Below, piece after piece: positions 47,401-59,900 of a DNA stretch of 64,000 bases. The notes under the pieces were generated by a model. The model saw nothing but the letters and a program-made list of their open reading frames with translations. It was not told the origin of the DNA and did not search any database. The position numbers and the translations under genes are program-made. The stretch lies in the NCBI GenBank assembly GCA_026413225.1, contig CM048552.1, forward strand, positions 61,209,001 to 61,273,000, read 5' to 3'. The stretch's first letter is position 1; every line of letters starts with the position of its first letter. This stretch comes from Otis tarda. Its lineage: Eukaryota > Chordata > Aves > Otidiformes > Otididae.

Positions 47401-50400
47401 GGGATTTGTGTCCCAAATTTCTTACGTTTCTTACGTGAAATGTGGTATGTGAAGTCTTGATTCAAGATTCTCATTCTGTAAACATTTCCTCCTGTTGTAT
47501 TTTATCTAAACATACACAGAATGTTCCCCCCACCCCCACCAAAAAAAAAGTAGAAAGAAATTAAAATCTCTTACATAGCAAACTTGAAGCAATATTTTAC
47601 AATTCACTATTTTGAAGACTTCTCTTTATAAGCAAACGGGCTTGTCGTTGTGGCGTTACGCTGTCGGCTGTTCACAAGCAGCACTGTAATTTCCATAGCT
47701 CAGTGCTGCAGATGGCGTGGTGACAGTGAGCAGGCCATCGAGTGAATACCGTGTGGCTTTCAGGGTCCTCACTTTAGCTGTCATGCAAACCTCACTTTCC
47801 ATTCTTCCATGTCAAAACCTGGCCTGTGGGTTTTGGAAGTGGGATCAGTGTGCTCAGAAGGAGCCTCTTCGCAGGCTGATGTTTGCTGTGTTGGTGCAAA
47901 TACACAGGAGAGATTGAGCAAAAAGGAAACTGTGTTTTTATCTTGGATTCTCCTGTCGCTGTTTATGACGCCAGGCATAAATAGCACCAGTTTTCATTAG
48001 GGCGTGATGATTTCCCATGGGTGATGAGGGGAACACATTTTACCAGCTCTGTCTCCTTTATGAGAAGGAAGTTCACTAGCCCATAACACTGCTGGCACTG
48101 GGTATTTCTTCTTCTGGAGGAGTAAACCAGTGTGTTTTACTTGATGAACTTCCTCATCAGCTCTTTTTCTCGTGCATTGATCTGAGCAAGTGCAATGTGA
48201 GGATACACTGCCTTCCCCTTAGCCCTGCCCTACATCACCAGCATTTCTGGCCTCTTGTGATCTCCTCAGTCCATGATGGCTCTTTTGCTCAGACAGTGCT
48301 TACCCCACCTTCCCTCAGTGGTTTCTCTATCTATGTTAAAGAGAGGGAGACTCCTGTTTTCAGAAAGAAGTGGGCCCAGCAGAAGATTAAGACAATTATC
48401 TTCAAGCAGTTGCTGGAGAAAATTTCTGTGTCTCAGTGCACTGCTAGGGTTAGGCTGCTAGAGGGCTCGATTTAGAGATTACTGCTTGTCTTCAGCTTTT
48501 GGAGATAATTCCAAACCCTCAGTGCTCAATCAAAGGTTCCTCCACATGTGTTTCACCTGCTTACCTCAGCTTCCAGAGCTCCCTGCTCGCCTGGCTGGAA
48601 AAAGTGCCTCAGATTTTGCATAGAGATTTGCAAGTAATTCTTATGGTTGCAATTTATAAATTTGAATGCCTGCCAAATTTGGTGGCTGATAGTCTCTTTT
48701 CCCACGAGAGAAATCCAGAAGAGGAGAAATATTTATTAGGAAAATTCAACACAGTTCCTAAGGCCTTAGGGTGAGGTGTAAAAGCATTTTACAGATTTGA
48801 AGAGAGGACAAGATGGCATGAAACTATGTCTGTATACACATTTACATATAAGCATACAATATACATACATACACATTTTCCAGACATGCACATATGTGTA
48901 CCCAAACATATATTTAACAGCAAGATAATTTTATTTAAAAGTAAAAGATGCATATTAATAATACTGGGTCACAAAGAATGAAGCCAAAGAATCTGAACAT
49001 AAGAGCGGTCAGGAATGCCAGATGTTGCCCTAAGACAGTGATGGAAAAACATTGCAAACCAATTTCCTCATGAAGTGCTTCTAATCCAAAAGATGATTTC
49101 GTAGTGATTTCACCATATACAACTACTCATTTCGTTGACCCTTATCTGAGTATTTTACTAAAAGTATGTGCATTTTTTTTTTTTACAGTGCAATTATGGA
49201 AGTGTAATCTGTGCTCCTACTCTGCTTATGAAATATGTTAAACATACATGAAATACATTACAGGATGATCTTTAGGCTTTAAAAACCAGTTTGTTATGAA
49301 GGAGGTGAACAGCCCAAGTATCTGTGTTGGGGTCAATATCTCAGCTTATGTTCCAGTTGCAGAAGACATAAATTAATTTGTATCTGTGTTAATAACTAAT
49401 GAGACTTCAAATGAAACAATTTTTCTATTGTAATCGACTGGAATACCACACATCATGGGAAACATAGGATTTAACCTGTTGATTGTTTTGCTTTAAGTGC
49501 TCTGGAACACTGAAACTTGGCAGAAATGTTTCTCAAATCAGAATTTACTGTTGCTTGCTCAGGTTCCTACATGAACTGGAGATGGGGATGGGTTGTACAA
49601 CAATTCCTTGGGGGAAAATTAATCTGTTGCTGTGCTTTGGTACTTCTGCTGCTCACTGAACAGTTTTGCTTTCAAAGTTTGTGTCACAAGAACCTTATCA
49701 AAGTTTTCAGGCTCTCAAAGCAGATGATGGGTGAGCATAATGTTTTGTTTTATGAATGAAGATGTGTTGTAGGAAAAAGTTTTGGTTTTGCTTTTGTTGT
49801 TTTAACTGAACTAAATACCAGATATTCAGACATTGAAGTGTAGAGTATACATTTAGCTTTGGTTTAACCCCCTCTGATGCAACCAGCGAAAAAAGAGCTT
49901 TGAAGCCCAGATACAACGGACAGCTTTCTTTTTGTGCCGAGGCACAAGATCGGCCATAACCTTCGTCTAGGGAACTGGTGGATGCTTGCCTGGCGAAAAA
50001 TCTCTATAAATTCTGGGTGCAGAGCAATGCTCTGTACATTTCTGGCTAAGACCTGGAGCCCAGAGCGTGCTACTTTATCCAGTCCTCTTAAATCATAGCA
50101 CAGACCTCTGCTGAGCTGATGGACTCACCCATTTGGATAGGATATGCTGTTTATTCTGTTGGTAGGCTAAAATGCCTCTTACTTTAAGAACAGCTGAATT
50201 GTGTTGCTCTCATCCTTGTTTAATACACATCTTATGTAGATTATATGAACCAAATTGGTTTAAATGGGAGATTAAGTGACAGATGTGTGGTGATTATGTG
50301 TGCCTCCAAGTGTTGGGTTGGGTATTTAAAACTTTACTGTGTATATTTTTTCTAAGTCCATTCACATAGAGAGTAATAAAAAAATCCCCAATCAGGGCAG

Positions 50401-50768
50401 AGGGATTTTTCCAGGAAGAACATCTTAAATACTTCTTGAATTAGCGTCATTTCAGCTTTGTCAGCCTTATTTGCTGAATCATCACAAACATTTACTGGAT
50501 GTTTTTGCTTTGCTACCATCTCCACCATGCTGAAGCAGGTCATTAACTCAATATAGTTTTGGAAATACTCCAATGTCATTCTCCTGTCACACATTAGATA
50601 TTTCAGGGCCACAAACAATTAAAAAATTTAAGGAAAGAAAGAAAAGATGGATTTTTTTCCTATATTTCCCTGTGTTTTATTCACATTGTATGTTTTTGTC
50701 CTCAAGCAGTTGAATTCAGGCAAATGGTTTAAATGGGAGATTAAGTGAGAACTTTACAAGACCTTTTT
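47401..50768. other. Unique non-coding sequence, no gene recognised
   Basis: A C-rich then A-rich stretch lies at about 47526-47549. Open frames at 48197-48475 and 48499-48774 (about 90 codons each) have no recognisable similarity. A 7-bp dyad TTGTGCC-GA-GGCACAA lies at 49932-49947. Confidence 0.55.
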
Positions 50769-50938
50769 AGAATCATAGAATCATAGAATAGTTTGGGTTG
50801 GAAGGGACCTTTAAAGATCATCTAGTCCAACCCTCCTGCAAGGAGCAGGGACATCTCCAACCAGATCAGGTTGCTCAGAGCCCCACCCAACCTGGCCTTG
50901 AATGTTTCCAGGGATGGGGCATCAACCACCTCTCTCAG
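50769..50938 (-). mobile_element. CR1 LINE 3'-end fragment, minus strand, about 170 bp
   Basis: It starts with the tail repeat AGAATCATAGAATCATAG and continues into GTTTGGGTTGGAAGGGACC. It carries GGTTGCTCAGAGCCCCACCC and CCAGGGATGGGGCATCAACC and is truncated after CACCTCTCTC at about 50938. It is the same subfamily as the 47.0 and 62.0 kb copies. Only the end of ORF2 and the 3' UTR remain. Confidence 0.97.
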
Positions 50939-52984
50939 CTGAAACTTTAGTGTCCATTTCCCAGGAAGCAATTGAACCCGAGTTTGATTTTAGTTAGATG
51001 AGGTGGAGAGCAAACCTCCGTGCTATTAGTTATAATTCTTCTCAGAAGAAAATTTATCACAAAACTACCTCTAACCATTGAATTTGACGGTCAGAGCATC
51101 ACACCTCAGAGTGTCTGAAAGCCCCTGATGAAGACAAGATCTGCTGTAGTTGTGTTGCTCCTAACTAATCTCTCTCACAGGCTTGTGAAGGTCTCCAGAG
51201 TTGGGGTCTCTGCAACCCCCTCAGGCAATGTCGCACGTACCCTTCTTGCATGGGACTAGGTTTCATGGGTTTGCCACTGCACTCGAAAGAAATTTAACTT
51301 GGAGCCTTGGAAGACTTTTGGCTTGTGTCTGGTGGTTTAAAGCAGATTGCTTCAGATTAGCTGCAAGTGGCTTGACATGTAGGGATGATGGTTTTGACAC
51401 AAATAAGTTAATCCCATTACTGTGCTGTCAATACTTCTGTGGCCTCAGAAACCTACGCTCATCCTAATGTCACAAAACGCTTCTCTTGTTACTTGATCTG
51501 GCCACCTTTAAACATATTCCATTTGATGTCTGTGTCAGTGTCAGCTTTTTGTACCACCTGTCAAGTGTACCTCAAAAGATCAATGGTTAACAGGTCTCGT
51601 AGTTTGCTTCTATTTGCCAGAGAGTGTGTAGTGTTATTCCATTTACGATAATGTTCTCTGCATTTCACAAAGACTGTACGATGAATTATCTGTGGATACG
51701 AGACTAACTTCCACTGTATGACTCTTCTTGGCGATGCGCTTCAGTGTTACTGGAAGTTGGCAAAAACACAAGCAAAGTGACTGCTAAGTAGACGGCTTTA
51801 TGATAAGAATAAGGGATGTCAGAAAACGTGTCAAAAGCTTGTATACACTGCAGGAGTCTAAATCTATACATATCCACACAATTATAGAGAATAAATGTTT
51901 GTACTAGGTTGATTTTATTTATTGCATTGGTAAACTTGCCAAACATATGATGTGGTGGACACTGGAATTGACAAAAATTACAAAAGTGATAGCAATGACA
52001 AAAACGGGGATGTATAAAGGGGTGATAGTTTCCCAGTGGCTTAAGTGATCGTGGTACCCTTATGGCACAGCAGAATGAGAATACAAGTATTGATGGTCTG
52101 CCGATTTTGCATATAAAAAGACTCAGTTTTTGGCCCATCACAGTTTAGCCAAGAAGTGTATTTTTTTTTCTCCATGTAGCTTTGGTGTCATGCAAATTTA
52201 TAACAGTCCTGTAAACATACATGTTTGGACACAAGCAAGCGTACAGACCCTATTATACTCAATAAACTCTGAGCTTATTGATATAGCTGTGTGATATGGC
52301 TGTAGCTGCAAGACAGGAATCTTATTTTCTCTGGTTGCTTAGTGCAGATGACAGTTTTCCATAACCCAAAAGTTGTTTCTGGCACCTACCATCTGCTAAG
52401 GAAATCCTCATGAATGGTATTGTGGAAAAAAAAAAAGAAAGCTGAAGTTTAAAGACAAATAATAGTTTTGGAGGGAGGAAATATTTTTTTTTTGCCATCC
52501 TGAGAACTTTACTAAGCCTCTGGTTTTGATTAGCTTTTTTTTTTTTTTTAAAAAAAATAGATAGGATTTGTTGTGAGGGGAAGAAAATGATATCTCTGAA
52601 AAAATTGTAAAAAGGAGATATGTGTGTTGACAGCTGGGATGTGTTGATGTGGTGGCTCTTTCCTGTAGCTATCTAATTTTTGTTCTGAGAACGTTACACA
52701 ACTCAGGCACTCACTAATTCAGCAAATAAAGATCCACTGCCAAAGCAAATTCCAGCTGTGAACATGCTATCTGTTCCGTGGCTCAAATAAGAAAGTACCT
52801 TATGCCTAAGTGTAATTTCCATGCACCTTTGTGTATTTGGCTGCTCCGTCGGTCTTTGAACAACTGCAGTTTTGCAGTCAATGCAGAAGCTGACCTCATC
52901 ATTCTAATAATAACGAAAATATTTGTTGCGTGGGATGTTTGGGTTTGCATCTGTGCATTTGTAGTATTACCTGAGTGAAGCCAA
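50939..52984. other. Unique non-coding sequence with poly(T)/poly(A) tract
   Basis: A 145-codon minus-strand frame (51704-52141) has no recognisable similarity. T15 followed directly by A8 lies at 52535-52557, and a consensus octamer ATGCAAAT lies at 52190-52197. No gene is recognised. Confidence 0.55.
52535..52557. repeat. T15-A8 mononucleotide tract
   Basis: Fifteen T followed directly by eight A. The eight inner bases on each side are self-complementary. Confidence 0.9.
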
Positions 52985-53815
52985 ATCCTCCTGTACGGCT
53001 GTGCGGGTGTCCACTCGAAATACAGGTGGGAGGTGTGTGCAGCCTTGGGAGAGGTGGCAGAGATGGCCTGCTTGCTGGCAGGTTGTCCCCACCTGATGTC
53101 CCCTGGGTACGAGGATGCATCTCCAGAGCAGGGACCTCTCAGGGGCCGCCTCCTTGTAAGATGACATCGGTCTTCAGTGCTGAGGCTCTTGGAGGTTAAT
53201 GGGAGGTCTGCAGCAGGGGTCCCTTCCCACTCCGTGACACATACCATGTGGCAGCAGGGTTGCTTCCCACACACCAGCCCTTCTCCTGGGCCCCTCCAGC
53301 AGGACAGTGCTGCTGCCTGCTGACCTCCGCCCGCAGTTTCGGAGCGTGGGATGAGCTATCGCCGATGGTGAATAGAAAGGTTAGTGACCAAACCTGTCCT
53401 TTGCTCCCGGCAGGCACGCAGGGGGATAAGAAGAACAATAATCAGGAACAACTTATCTTCTGCAAGGTTTTAGGCTTGGGAGAGAGCTTTTGGGAGCAGG
53501 GAGCCATAAGAAAAGGCCCTGGGAAGCATTTCTGGGCTCAGGGAGCTCAGCTGTGAGTGCAGGCACTTTGATGTAATGTGGCAGGCACTTCTCTGCAGCG
53601 TGGCTGTGCCAAGGCTGGGCCACGCCAGCGCTGCTTGGGGAGCCTCCTGGAGGGACGTAGTGGCTGTGCCCACCTGCGCTGCGGCAGCCCTCTCACCAGG
53701 GTGGCTCAGGGTGGGAGCTGGGTTCAGCCATGCTCTCTCATGAAATCCTGGTGAGGTCAGGAGCAGGGCCTGCCTGGAGAGCAAGCCGCAGTATCTGCTA
53801 ACCTTGCCTCCTGCT
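52985..53815. other. GC-rich patch in AT-rich surroundings
   Basis: About 830 bp are clearly GC-richer than their surroundings, with moderate CpG. Overlapping open frames (for example 52783-53274 minus, 53248-53556 plus and 53470-53784 minus) are expected from the high GC. A small exon-like interval (53337-53379) lies between a pyrimidine-rich acceptor and the donor AAAG/GTTAGT, but the peptide is unrecognisable and contains in-frame stops in some frames. It could be a short CpG-enriched regulatory region. Confidence 0.35.
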
Positions 53816-53975
53816 TTGCTTTGAACTCAGACTTCTGGAGATTCCTGGGTTTGCCTCGGTTATCTCTGCAAAACTTACTTTTAAGTAAGTTTGGATTAAC
53901 CAGATTAACCGTCTTTTTAAATGGTGGTGAAGATTGTATCAGATATATTACTATTTAGTGCTGAGATGTAAAATT
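53816..53975. other. Short unique spacer
   Basis: Nothing recognised; ordinary AT-rich sequence leading into the older CR1 copy. Confidence 0.6.
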
Positions 53976-54560
53976 AGAATAGAATGGAATATTTAAATGG
54001 GAAGGGACCCTACAACGATCACCTAGTCCAACTGCCTGACCACTTCAGGGCTGACCAAAAGCATGTTATTGAGGGCATTGTCCAAATGGTTCTTAAACAC
54101 TGACAGGCTTGGGGCATTGGCTACCTCTCTAGGAAGCCTAGAGTGTTTGACCTGACTGAAGTTTCAGTGTTTGACCACCCTCTCATTAAAGAAATGTTTC
54201 CTAAAGTCCAGTGTAAACCTCTGATGCAGCTTTGAACCATTCTGATGCATCCTATCATTGGGTACCAGGTAGCAGAAGAGATCAACACCTCCATCTCCAC
54301 TTCACCTCCTCAGGAAGCTGTAGAGAGCTGAGGTCGCCCCTCAGCCTCCTTTTCACCAAACTAGACAAACCCAGAGTCCTCAGCCGCTTCTCAGAGAAGA
54401 TACCTTCCAGCCCTTTCACCAGCATTGTTACCCTCCTCTGGATGCATTCAAGGACCTTCACATCCTTCTTAATTTGTGGGGCCCAGAACTGCACACAGTA
54501 CTCAAGGTGAGGCCACATCAGTGTTAAATACAGCAGGTTAATCACCTCTTTTGACTGGCT
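53976..54560 (-). mobile_element. Older CR1 LINE, minus strand, about 585 bp
   Basis: A diverged CR1. The 3' end (GGGAAGGGACCCTACAACGA) differs from the other subfamilies. Read on the minus strand, the high-coordinate end encodes a reverse-transcriptase C-terminal segment ([40 protein letters not shown]). The frame is broken near 54282. Around 54137-54184 a GTGTTTGACC segment occurs twice, so a short internal duplication has happened after or during insertion. It is 5'-truncated and inactive. Confidence 0.95.
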
Positions 54561-56099
54561 GGTTAAAATGAATTTCACTGAGCAGAGAGGAGAAATACTT
54601 CCAGATGCTTAGCTGAAACACACCAGATTAATTAGATTTAAGGTCTAGGTGCAGTTGGTATACATTACCTGTACCTGATGTTATCCTGGAGTCAGCTCTA
54701 GGTGTTACAAATACAGAGCGGAGGCTATAGAAATACAGTTGCAGCTTTTTGTGCCAAAGTCCAGGGCTGAGGACATAATGGGGCTGCAGAGCCAGAGTGT
54801 GCAGCTAAACAGGCACAGAAACGTTCTGCCAAGCTGAAGTCAGAGAGCTCCTCGTGTTTTCAGAGTCCCCCTAAGCCATGCTCATCAAAGAGCTAAGGAG
54901 GGTATTTCTTGAAAATGTCTCAGGAAATTATTTCCCATTTTGTTCTACTGTGGTTGTTGCAATTCTGTTTTACTTTCCTGTGGAACACAGTGGATTCCTT
55001 ACCTCCACATTACAAGTATGGAAAAAAAAAATCTTTCAAATAATCTTGTGCTTTCATTACAAAATTTAGTAACACTTGCTGAAAAAATAAATTGATCTAG
55101 CCCAAAATCTTGGAACATGGTTATTGAGAGCATATAGGCTTGTAGTTGAGTTTGGCATTGCTTTTACTGAACCATAGGTTTCTGATTCTGATTAAGTTGT
55201 TTCTCCAACTCTGAACTAAAGGTATTTAACACCTTTCTTAGTTTGCATTCTCTCAGAACAGGCTGTGTAGGCCATAGTATAGGTAGGACAGAGCTGTAAC
55301 AGCCTTAATAAACTATTGATCTCTGAACATAAGGATTAATTCCGCTTGGCTCCTAGTGACTTTGAATCTCATGTTTGTCACATTTTGCTTAGGGCTACAG
55401 TGTGCCTTTCTTGGGAGCACTCTTCCCCTGGAGCGTGTGTTAAAGTACTTATTAGAGCAGAGGGGAGCTTCTGGGAAGGAGCCTTGACCGAAAATGCATC
55501 TCCTCTGGTGCCTGGGAAGCCACAACCTCTGGCTGAATCTTCACTGTGGTAAAGGCTGTAAAACTGATCTGGAAATAGTGTTCTCCTTGCTCAGCTGTTA
55601 AGTAAACAGTCTCCCCAGATTTAAAAAAGAAGAAAAAAAGGGAATCTTACAGAAATGCGTCATATTCAGATTTTCATTTTAAGTATGTATCTGTATATTT
55701 CTGCTGTACATTGAACAGCTGTTAGAACCAAAGCGACCGATAAATAATATTATCTCTCTGACTTCTGTCTAGTGGGGCAGAAAATTATTGGGAAGCCAGT
55801 ATTTGTTCAGTGAACAAAGGAGTCAGACTTTTTAATTTAACTAAATGAATGAACATTGGTAATGGAATTTTCCTGTCATCTATTAATTTTGCTAAAGAGA
55901 CCTCTAAGACGATTGTAACGGTTTTGTCCCTTCCATGCCATCTAAGGGCCAGACTGTGAATGTCATATACTGAGAAACGGTTGCTGATATAAGTAATACA
56001 ACTGGCATTTAATTGGTGTAACCTCACTGGCATTATTTTCATGACTGCTGAAGGATCAGTCAAAGATTTTAGTCTGCTGTGCTATATCCTTTTTATTTC
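54561..56099. other. Unique non-coding sequence, no gene recognised
   Basis: Short open frames only. A purine run lies near 55621-55642. No interspersed repeat is recognised. Confidence 0.55.
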
Positions 56100-56930
56100 A
56101 GTTTTCAATTGTTTTTACAAGTGAACAGTGTATTACTGAGCCCCAAAACCAGAGCATCGTTGGTGACTATCCATTACTAGTTAGCCAATGCAAGAGCAAT
56201 TGTGGGAGCTCTACCTTATGCGCAGAACTGCTGTTCAGCCTAATTATTACAGATTATTAGATTAATTTTTTAATTGAGTAGCCTAATTAAAGTAGCCCCC
56301 CTACTAGCAGTTGGGAAGAATATATCTATTATCTTGCGTTCTCTTTCTCCACTGCCACAGAGCATTCAGCTCCTTGCAGAATTGCTGCTAAGGAGCAGGA
56401 GGACCATTCAAAGTGGTCTCTGTGTTTGCATCAGTTGCCAACTTTCAGATGTATTCTGACAATAACAGGTTTTGACAGAATTTTTAAAGTGTTTTGCCCC
56501 CCCGTTTTGGGGCGATGATGAATGTGCCATGCAGATGACCTTTACACAAGGCCGCATGCTAATATTCAGAACCGTGCTTTTGTTTGTCTGCAACAATGGC
56601 TGTCATTAAGAAAGCTGAAGTTGCCAATATGCCCCTGTTTCAGCGCCGGACCCTTCCTGATTGGGCACCGGGAAGCATCATGTGCCTTTGACTGAAATGA
56701 CATGGAAGATGTATGGTCCAAGTGCCGTCCTCAGCACCACTGCTGTGATGGGAAGAAAACCACGCTGACCCAAATAGACCTGCGCTCAAACAATGTCGCA
56801 CCAAACGAAGACAACATATTGGGAAGAAAAATGCTTGTAAACTGTGTGTGCTGGAAGATGTATTGGCCAGACGGCCATAGGGCAATCTTTGAACTATTGA
56901 AATCTTTAGAAATATTGTTTAGTTCTTGAA
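56100..56930. other. Conserved-element-like block
   Basis: Complex, repeat-free sequence with several CpGs (around 56512, 56644 and 56725). It includes a CCCC-GTTTT-GGGG stem-loop at 56500-56512. Overlapping frames on both strands (56640-56885 minus, 56702-56929 plus) have no recognisable product. It resembles a conserved non-coding element in appearance; this is untested. Confidence 0.3.
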
Positions 56931-59900
56931 CAATACTTACAAACCTAATTAATCAAGCATAGATGGTTATTTTCAGTCTTTACATACTGCATCATTTTGG
57001 GACAAGAATAGGGCTGTCACATTTATTTTGCTGACCACTTCCCAGGTGCTTGCTGGCAAAACCAGGGTTTAAACATACATTTGCACAGCAATCCTCAAAT
57101 GACAGCCTTAAGACAGCTCCTGGCCTTCTCCTAACCCTTAATATTCTTCAAAACTTCTTGTGGGTTTCCATTTTTCTGTTTGTGCATATCTTGGGCTATG
57201 ACATTTCATCATCTTTTTGGTTTAGTTCTTTTTATATTTAAGTATTGCTAGGAAGAAATGTGACATCTCCTCTGTAGAGGACTGTATTTTAAACCCAACT
57301 TAATTACTGATGGAGCAGCTAATAGCAGAATTTTTATGTCACATCAGTTGTATATGTACCTCTCAAGAGATGTGCAGATAAAAAGTTCAGTATAAGACCT
57401 GTTATTACTTTTTTTTTTTTCCCTACTGCTTCTACTACGGTCTTATATGTAGAAGCTCTTGGGAAATATTCATGCCATAAATTCCTCTTGGACTGGACAC
57501 AAACTGAGGATTTCAATCTCTTTCCAAAACCTAGATTCTTTGAATCCATGATCCTACTGATTTCCAAATTCTGGTATCTCTACATAGAGACTATTGTTAT
57601 CACAATGAATGTTTACTGATTTCAAACTTTTTGACATACCCTGTAGCCAAACTCTTTTGGATTACTGAAAGTAAATAACTTGACATTTTTAATTACTTTT
57701 AAAAGCTGTCATTATGTTTAGTAAGATTTGAAAGTAATTTGTACAGGCAGTAAACAAATTATGAAAATGTTAAAAAATTTAAAATTCACCTCAAGCTATA
57801 ATGTACAGCAAGAGCCATAAAAATACTGTCTCTTGTTAAAATTAAAGTCGCTGAAACAACATTTTAATAGTTTAACACCAATGATTTATACCAATTTAAT
57901 ACAAATTATTATTTTTATATGTATTATAATATAAAAGTCACACTAATGTGTTCAAGAGGTCTGCTGAAGTAAACCGTCATTCAGGAAAGTATATTTTAAA
58001 TCACTTCTGATCTTTGACTTGACTTTAAATGAATAGTCAGGGTTAAAAGCATGTGTGTGAGCTGCCCTCAGAGGCAACACTTTCCCAGCTCAGAGCTTAC
58101 TTACTACAGGACTGGACATCCGTAAGCACATGCTTCTTTGTATCTGAAGGCACTGCAGTGAGATGTGCCCACAAAATGTGGAACTGTTGAATGCATCCAG
58201 GAACTTATTTGCAGTTCTGAGTGCACATACTAATTAATATGAATTGTATGTTTGTTACTCTTTTATTTAAAGCACTGGTTTTAGTTACTACTCCCCTAGT
58301 AACCTCATGTATGCATATTTAATATAATAAACAGTCCATGTAAAAGCATGTCCCTCCTAACCAGGTTTGAGCTGGTGTGGGAAAACATTCAGCCATTGCT
58401 TGTCAAGGTCTGCTGCACAAGAAACAGGAGTGTCCAGTGATAGAAATCTTCCCATCAGGCTAGAAACACTGAACTCATGTAAAATTAAAAGCAATCCAAG
58501 ATACATGGATCTTCAGGGTTTGTGTGCACAACCTGATTATGAAGTAAGGCGAGCTGTGTGGATCTACAGACTAATTTTGAAGATGCTGAGCTACTAGATC
58601 TAAGAAGACAGAATTTCTGTCTCTCAGCACTCGGAAATCACTAACTGAATCACCTCTCCACTTGGCATTTAGAAATTCAGGATCATTGTTTTTATTCTAC
58701 AAAGACTGGAAAGGCAGTATTTTCATGTAAAAGGGAAAGAGAGGTGGTGAGTGAATAACTTTACCTTGGTGGTTGCTGCTCCACTGTATAGCATTTTAAC
58801 TTTTTTTCTCCATCTGTTTCAGTCTGTTTTAGAGGAGAGGACAAACTGGTTGTGCCATCGTGGCGTTTCAAAGTCACTCCCACCCAGGGGGGCTTCCCTA
58901 CCAGGCTGAGGGCAAGAAAGGACCCAAACCTACTCAAATCCTGCAGGCCAATGCAGGCATCGGATAAAGATGCTCTTGCATTAGGTGTGCTAGCAAGGCT
59001 TCAGGAGGCCGCAGCTTGTTGGTGAGAGCAGAGGTGAGGTGCTCCCTGGGGCTGCAGCAGGGCAAAGCCCAGGTTAATCAGGCAGCGCTCAGCTGCCAGA
59101 GAGCAGCTGCTGGGCTATGTAGGCATTACCTCCATTTACCTTCTCCTTCCCTGTATGGATGCACTCACTCTGTTTTACGTTCAGTCTTGCCTTCAGCAGC
59201 ACCAAGCCAAGGCTACCTGAGATTTCTTTATATCAGCTAATATTCTGTCGCGTATTTCAGAAACCATTTACACCATTCATCGTGTTTTAAACACAAATGA
59301 AAAACCTATCCTTAGAGTGTATTTTCCATAGGTTGGAGCTTGGACCTCCTGCCCCTTTCCTCCAAGACCAATATTAATACTGATTACACTGGAAAATGGA
59401 AATTTCTATCATAAGGAAGCTTAAGTTGATGCTAATGCAAAAGACAAGGAACTGAGCAGTAAACCTGAACAGTCTATTCATGAGACATTACTCTGACTGT
59501 TTAATGATGCAACATGTGCGGGTCCCCGATGAACTTACGAGTCAAATGATGTTTTGGTCACTCTCTCAATATATCCATCCTCAGATGAGGATGGAGGTGA
59601 TGTTCTGGCCCCGCTATGGTAGGAAGAGAGTCAGCCCATGTGTCAGGTGGTCTTCAGGCATTGCTTCATCCTCCTCCATCATTCACAAACCTTCTGCCTA
59701 CACCAATTACACAGGTTTTATGTATCTCTGTATGCATGCAGTGAGAATAATATAGAAGTCTTTCTGAATCTTTTTGTGTGTACGTCTATAAGTCAGCTTG
59801 GTTGCTGAGCAAAATCCTCACTTATGGTTTTTTTTCCAGAAATCTTCTCAGGTTTTCCATGTCTGCAGGGTCCCCTTGGCTGCAGGCGTGGAAGGGGGCA

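Noticed and set aside
51704..52141. 145-codon minus-strand open frame
   Set aside because: No similarity, no supporting exon signals; hydrophobic Cys/Phe-rich translation typical of AT-rich non-coding DNA.
52783..53274. 163-codon minus-strand open frame
   Set aside because: Extends into GC-rich sequence where stop codons are scarce; low-complexity composition and no recognisable domain.
53337..53379. Possible 43-bp micro-exon between CCGCCCGCAG and GTTAGT
   Set aside because: Splice-like dinucleotides in suitable context are common in GC-rich sequence; no coding or conservation evidence.
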